The position numbers and the translations under genes were made by a program. From MGIIb-O3 sp046710875 (lineage in GTDB: Archaea; Thermoplasmatota; Poseidoniia; Poseidoniales; Thalassarchaeaceae), in assembly GCA_046710875.1 (NCBI GenBank), contig JBKEHQ010000010.1, positions 1 to 28,094 of the forward strand: a stretch of 28,094 nt of DNA. The letters run 5' to 3'. Of the stretch, positions 24,367 through 28,094 are shown in pieces (positions within the stretch are counted from its first letter, which is position 1; every line of letters starts with the position of its first letter). A model generated the notes under the pieces. That model was not told the origin of the DNA, ran no database searches, and was given only the letters and a program-made list of their open reading frames with translations.

Positions 24367-25540
24367 AGAAATAAATAATCATCCTTCGAGTGTTTCACCA
24401 GGTAGACCGGGTTCTGCCGTGTATCCAACAACACCACTTGGAGAAAAATTTGCAGGCATAGCCACAGGAAGAGATGTCGAATGGGAGCCTTTGGTTGATT
24501 TTCGTAGAATGGATATATCCGAGAATACTATTCATGGCGCTATAGCATGGGCCCATGGTAATGAAATAATTCATTCATTTGGAGGTAATGTCTTAGTTTA
24601 TGGCCGTTCTATGATGAAGCCTTTAATGATGAAAACATTTGCTGAGGCATTAGATAAAGAAAATTTGACATGGGAACAAAAAGCAATTAGTTGCTCTTCT
24701 CATAATGGAGATACAGAGCACGTATCTGCCGCTCAATCATTACTTACTGAATCTGAATGGGGATTAATGCAATGTCCTTTAGATGTACCATTAATACAGT
24801 TTGGAAGGCAAGTAAGACGCCCCCGTAGATGGTTTCATACTTGTTCAGGTGAACATGCAGCTATGCTTCGAGGTATGCGTAGAATGGGTATGAGTAGAGC
24901 CGGCTATACATTACCAAGTGCTACATGGTTTCCTAAATTTCTAGATGTTCTTAGAAGGATGATGAATGATCCGAATTGGGAACCAGTAAGAGTCGCAAAA
25001 GATGGTTGCGGATTACCTACAGTATCCAACACTGTTGATGAATTAGCAGTAATGTTTGCAGGACTAGCAGTAGAAAAAGATGATGATTGGATTTGGGAAT
25101 CTATGAATCGTCATCCTGATTTAATTGGCGGATTTAATAGATTAGATTCTACGTGCATTAAAGCTGGAAAGGGTACTTTGATTGCTAAAGAGGGTGCTGA
25201 TGGATTATTAGGGCTATCAGTAATACATCCAGATTGGCCAAAAGGATTGGGCATAGTAATAAAAATTGCGCATGGATGGAACTCTCAGGCTACTTGGTAT
25301 GTAACTAGAGCAGTGTTAGGAGTATTGGGGATAGAACTCAGAAATCCTTATCCATTGCATAGGCAAAAGGCATTCATTGTTCCGGGAATTGTCCCTCCGA
25401 AGTATCTAGATAAATTAGAAGAAGTTGTAACATGGGATGAATGGGATCCTAATCAAGATAGTTTTTCCTTAGATTGGAAAGAATATTCAGCTAAAACTAC
25501 TAAATCTGACCCATTTAAAAATGAAGGTATAGATATTTAG
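24359..25540 (+). CDS. L-asparaginase II-like amidohydrolase (AnsA/ReAV family)
   Basis: This 393-residue protein matches the asparaginase II family known from Rhizobium etli. Family motifs are in order: RSMMKP (83-88) with the Ser84/Lys87 catalytic-type pair, SSHNGDTEH (113-121), TCSGEHAAM (161-169) and KDGCGLP (214-220). The two Cys of the metal site, Cys162 and Cys217, are kept. The usual CSGKHA motif here reads CSGEHA, so the conserved Lys is Glu165, which may change substrate. An N-terminal extension of about 35 residues is present. It overlaps the monooxygenase gene by eight bases and is nine bases from the aldehyde dehydrogenase gene. The substrate may be an amide other than asparagine. 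Confidence 0.82.
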   Translation: MTEEINNHPSSVSPGRPGSAVYPTTPLGEKFAGIATGRDVEWEPLVDFRRMDISENTIHGAIAWAHGNEIIHSFGGNVLVYGRSMMKPLMMKTFAEALDKENLTWEQKAISCSSHNGDTEHVSAAQSLLTESEWGLMQCPLDVPLIQFGRQVRRPRRWFHTCSGEHAAMLRGMRRMGMSRAGYTLPSATWFPKFLDVLRRMMNDPNWEPVRVAKDGCGLPTVSNTVDELAVMFAGLAVEKDDDWIWESMNRHPDLIGGFNRLDSTCIKAGKGTLIAKEGADGLLGLSVIHPDWPKGLGIVIKIAHGWNSQATWYVTRAVLGVLGIELRNPYPLHRQKAFIVPGIVPPKYLDKLEEVVTWDEWDPNQDSFSLDWKEYSAKTTKSDPFKNEGIDI

Positions 25541-25549
25541 GGTGATTTG

Positions 25550-26986
25550 ATGGATCTGAAGAATTATATTGGTGGAAATTTTTGTAATCAAACTGGTAGT
25601 GAATGGATTACTAACCTAGAACCAGCAACAGGGAAAACAATTTGTAGAATACCTATATCAAACTCAGAAGATGTCCAAAAGGCGATAAAATCTGCTAAGG
25701 ATGCTCAAAAAGATTGGGGGAATTTATCACACGTTGAAAGATCTATTTGGCTAGATAAAATTGCAGATAAACTAGAAGAATGGAGTGAAGAAATTGCAGA
25801 ATTAGAGAGTAGAGATACGGGTAAACCGATTTCATTATCAAGGGCTGTTGATGCAACCAGATCTATTTCTAATTTCAGATTCTTTGCTAAAATAATAAGA
25901 GAGTTGGATGTTGAAACATTCGAAATGTCCGATGCTATGAATTATGTAATCCACAAACCAGTTGGGGTTGGAGCATTAATTACTCCTTGGAATTTACCAC
26001 TATATCTACTATCTTGGAAAGTGGCCCCAGCAATAGGAATGGGAAATACTGTAGTATGTAAACCAAGTGAATTGACACCTATGACTGCGGACTTACTGAT
26101 GCGTGCAATAAATGAAATTGGATTACCTGAAGGCGTAGTAAATTTAGTCCATGGAAACGGAATAGAAACCGGAGCACCTCTAGTTGAAAATGATGATATT
26201 GATTTTGTATCATTCACAGGAGGTACCGTCACCGGATCTAAAGTGGCTGCCTCTGCAGCGCCTGCTTTCAAAAAACTGAGTCTCGAATTAGGAGGGAAAA
26301 ACTCAACAATAGTTTTTTCAGATTGTGATTTAGATAAGACAGTTCCTGGAGTTGTGAGATCAGGTTTTTTGAATCAAGGACAAGTTTGTCTATGCGGTTC
26401 AAGAATATTTGTTGAAGAAGGCATATATGATATTTTTAAACAAAAATTAGTAGAAGAAGTTGAATCCATGAAAATAGGAGACCCGTTGGATGGAAATACG
26501 AATTTAGGTGCATTAATTTCAAAGGAACATTTAGAAAAAGTACAATATTATTCTGATTTAGCCATTAAAGAAGGAGGAGTATTACTTACTGGCGGGGACC
26601 CTTGTTTGCCTACTGAATTCCTACAAGGAAATTGGATGGCACCCGTTGTTGTTGAAGGTTTGAGCCATGATTCTAGGTGTTCAACTGAGGAAATATTTGG
26701 GCCATTAGTGACTCTACATAAATTCACGAATGAAGATAAATTATTGAAAATGGTAAATAATACAAGGTACGGCCTAGCTGGTAGTATTTGGACAGAAGAT
26801 TTAGTCAAGGGTAGAAGAATTGCAGAATCGATACACACAGGAATGATTTGGGTAAATACGTGGCTTCACAGAGATTTGAGAGTTCCTTTTGGAGGAGTCA
26901 AGGATAGTGGCGTTGGAAGAGAAGGTGGTAAATGGAGTTTGAATTTTTTCTCAGAGGTCATGAATGTCTGTATAAAGGATAAATAA
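25550..26986 (+). CDS. Aldehyde dehydrogenase, ALDH8/semialdehyde type
   Basis: This 478-residue NAD(P)-dependent aldehyde dehydrogenase is complete. Catalytic Cys280 lies in NQGQVCLCGSRIF and the general base Glu246 in LSLELGGKN; the cofactor region PWNLPLYLLSWKVAPAIGMG is also typical. ATG 25550 is preferred over TTG 25547, with GGGTGA just upstream. The closest remembered relatives are 2-aminomuconate- and 2-hydroxymuconate-semialdehyde dehydrogenases (ALDH8 group), judged by LPLYLLSWKVAPA, SLELGGKN and CLCGSRIF. That would fit oxidation of a dicarboxylic semialdehyde from ring cleavage, but no ring-cleaving dioxygenase is nearby. Family is certain, substrate is inferred. Confidence 0.92.
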   Translation: MDLKNYIGGNFCNQTGSEWITNLEPATGKTICRIPISNSEDVQKAIKSAKDAQKDWGNLSHVERSIWLDKIADKLEEWSEEIAELESRDTGKPISLSRAVDATRSISNFRFFAKIIRELDVETFEMSDAMNYVIHKPVGVGALITPWNLPLYLLSWKVAPAIGMGNTVVCKPSELTPMTADLLMRAINEIGLPEGVVNLVHGNGIETGAPLVENDDIDFVSFTGGTVTGSKVAASAAPAFKKLSLELGGKNSTIVFSDCDLDKTVPGVVRSGFLNQGQVCLCGSRIFVEEGIYDIFKQKLVEEVESMKIGDPLDGNTNLGALISKEHLEKVQYYSDLAIKEGGVLLTGGDPCLPTEFLQGNWMAPVVVEGLSHDSRCSTEEIFGPLVTLHKFTNEDKLLKMVNNTRYGLAGSIWTEDLVKGRRIAESIHTGMIWVNTWLHRDLRVPFGGVKDSGVGREGGKWSLNFFSEVMNVCIKDK

Positions 26987-27023
26987 TTAGTAAGTCTGAA
27001 ATTCTATTGGATTTCTGAACGTA

Positions 27024-28016
27024 ATGATGTTGATGGTTGGAGTTGGAATTGTCGGAATTGGATCCTATGTCCCGCCAAAGATTATGACAAATAAAGATTG
27101 GGAAAATATAGTCGATACAAGCAATAAATGGATAGTAGAGAAAACTGGAATAATTGAAAGAAGAATTTCTGAACCCGATGTTTGCACTAGTGATTTAGCA
27201 GTATTTGCTGCTATAAAAGCAATGAAGATGGCTAAAATAAAACCTGAAGATATAGATATGATAATTCTTGCTACCAGCAGCCCCGATGTTCCACTTTCTT
27301 CTACAGCGGGAATTACGCAGAATAAATTGGGTTGTATCAATGCCAGTGCTTTTGACATAAATGCTGTTTGTGCGGGATGGATTCATGCCCTAGAAATTGG
27401 AACAAAATTTACAGCAGATAATAATTATGAAAATATACTTGTAATCGGTGCTGAGACATATAGTAGAATTGTCAACTGGAAGGATAGATCTACTTGTGTA
27501 TTATTTGGAGATGGGGCAGGGGCTGCAGTCTTGCAAAAGGTAGAAGAGGGAAAGGGAATGCTTGGAACCTGGATTAAATCAGATGGAAGTGGTGCGAATG
27601 TAATAGAAATTCCGGCAGGTGGAGTACGTAAATCATTATCATCAGATAGTTTTGTAGAAGGTGAACAATATTTTCAAATGAATGGAAGGGCAGTTTGGGA
27701 TTTTGCAATAGATGCAATGCCGGAAGCAGTGATTAATGTACTCAAAAGAGTGAATAGAGATTTATCCGAAGTAGATATGATAATACCGCATCAGGCCAAT
27801 CTTAACATAATAAAAGAAGGAATGAAAAAATTAAATCTACCAATGGAAAAAACTTTTATTAATTTACAAAAATATGGTAATACTGCAGGTGCAAGCGTTC
27901 CGATTGCATTATCCGAAGCAGTTTCTGAAGGAAAAATAAAATCTGGAGATTTGGTAGTTACTGTTGCATTTGGAGGGGGCCTTGCATGGGGCGCTAATGC
28001 AATGATATGGCAGTAA
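27024..28016 (+). CDS. 3-oxoacyl-ACP synthase III (FabH/KAS III family)
   Basis: This thiolase-fold condensing enzyme of about 330 residues has the full KAS III Cys-His-Asn triad: Cys116 in DINAVCAGW, His256 in IPHQANLNI and Asn286 in YGNTAGAS. FabH starts fatty-acid synthesis by joining acetyl-CoA to malonyl-ACP; relatives make other short acyl chains or quinolone-type products. The triad and FGDGAGAAVL separate it from HMG-CoA synthase, which uses Glu/Cys/His. ATG codons at 27024, 27027 and 27033 are all possible starts. It lies 37 bases after the aldehyde dehydrogenase and may belong to the same operon, though an A/T-rich run (GATAAATAAT, 26979-26988) could be its own promoter. Bacterial-type FabH is unusual in archaea. 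Confidence 0.88.
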   Translation: MMLMVGVGIVGIGSYVPPKIMTNKDWENIVDTSNKWIVEKTGIIERRISEPDVCTSDLAVFAAIKAMKMAKIKPEDIDMIILATSSPDVPLSSTAGITQNKLGCINASAFDINAVCAGWIHALEIGTKFTADNNYENILVIGAETYSRIVNWKDRSTCVLFGDGAGAAVLQKVEEGKGMLGTWIKSDGSGANVIEIPAGGVRKSLSSDSFVEGEQYFQMNGRAVWDFAIDAMPEAVINVLKRVNRDLSEVDMIIPHQANLNIIKEGMKKLNLPMEKTFINLQKYGNTAGASVPIALSEAVSEGKIKSGDLVVTVAFGGGLAWGANAMIWQ

Positions 28017-28094
28017 TTAGAAGATTAGCCTACTGGTTCGCCACCTTGTCCAAGGAATGCTAGTCGCCTAAATCAATCATTTTCTATTAGATAA

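Noticed and set aside
21563..28016. Kynurenine (tryptophan breakdown) pathway for the gene run
   Set aside because: The ALDH is like 2-aminomuconate-semialdehyde dehydrogenase, but tryptophan dioxygenase, kynurenine monooxygenase, the ring-cleaving dioxygenase and ACMS decarboxylase are all absent here.
28025..28072. Minus-strand tail resembling a protein C terminus (RLAFLGQGGEPVG then stop)
   Set aside because: An in-frame stop lies only 15 codons upstream. Without sequence beyond the window it cannot be told from chance; it could be the end of a convergent gene with an error near the contig edge.

Overview
The window is A+T-rich, gene-dense archaeal DNA, most likely from a marine planktonic euryarchaeon of the Thermoplasmatota type (Marine Group II/III, Poseidoniales-like). 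The archaeal markers seen are ribosomal protein L40e, a membrane-inserted LonB protease, a UPF0147 protein, an archaeal/eukaryal-type aspartyl-tRNA synthetase, a TrmI-type tRNA methyltransferase and an AbrB-PhoU regulator beside a PiT phosphate transporter. Several genes have a TATA-like element about 25-40 bases before the start codon, as in leaderless or short-leader archaeal transcripts. The lineage is inference; no 16S gene or other decisive marker is present.

Layout. 2-2151: the 3' part of a fused two-domain ABC permease (5' end outside the window) and its short ATPase, probably for thiamine or ferric iron. 2190-4467: a PAP2-type membrane phosphatase and a thioredoxin-CcdA fusion that would carry reducing power across the membrane. 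4464-5873 (minus): two tandem thymidylate-kinase-like genes, one with an intact and one with a damaged P-loop. 6018-9305: a divergent phosphate module, AbrB-PhoU regulator versus PiT transporter with its own PhoU-like tail. 9359-10133: L40e and a LysE-type exporter. 10125-13783 (minus): class V aminotransferase, then a compact MFS / isoaspartyl peptidase / UPF0147 operon. 13838-19068 (minus): LonB and a roughly 1,020-residue surface protein with an extracellular CGPC thioredoxin-like domain, beta-sandwich repeats, calcium-type Asp repeats and an LPGF-TM-Arg tail. 19172-21500: TrmI and AspRS. 21563-28016: a tight run of formyltransferase-like, SDR, luciferase-like monooxygenase, asparaginase-II-like hydrolase, ALDH8-like aldehyde dehydrogenase and FabH-like condensing enzyme.

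The best candidates for something undescribed are: (a) the closing six-gene metabolic run, five of whose genes are almost certainly one operon and which matches no pathway I recognise; (b) the possible extracytoplasmic redox relay of the thioredoxin-CcdA fusion and the CGPC surface protein; and (c) the intact/degenerate thymidylate kinase pair. No tRNA, rRNA, CRISPR array, insertion sequence or prophage was seen. No gene-free stretch exceeds 300 bases; the longest gaps are about 145 bases.
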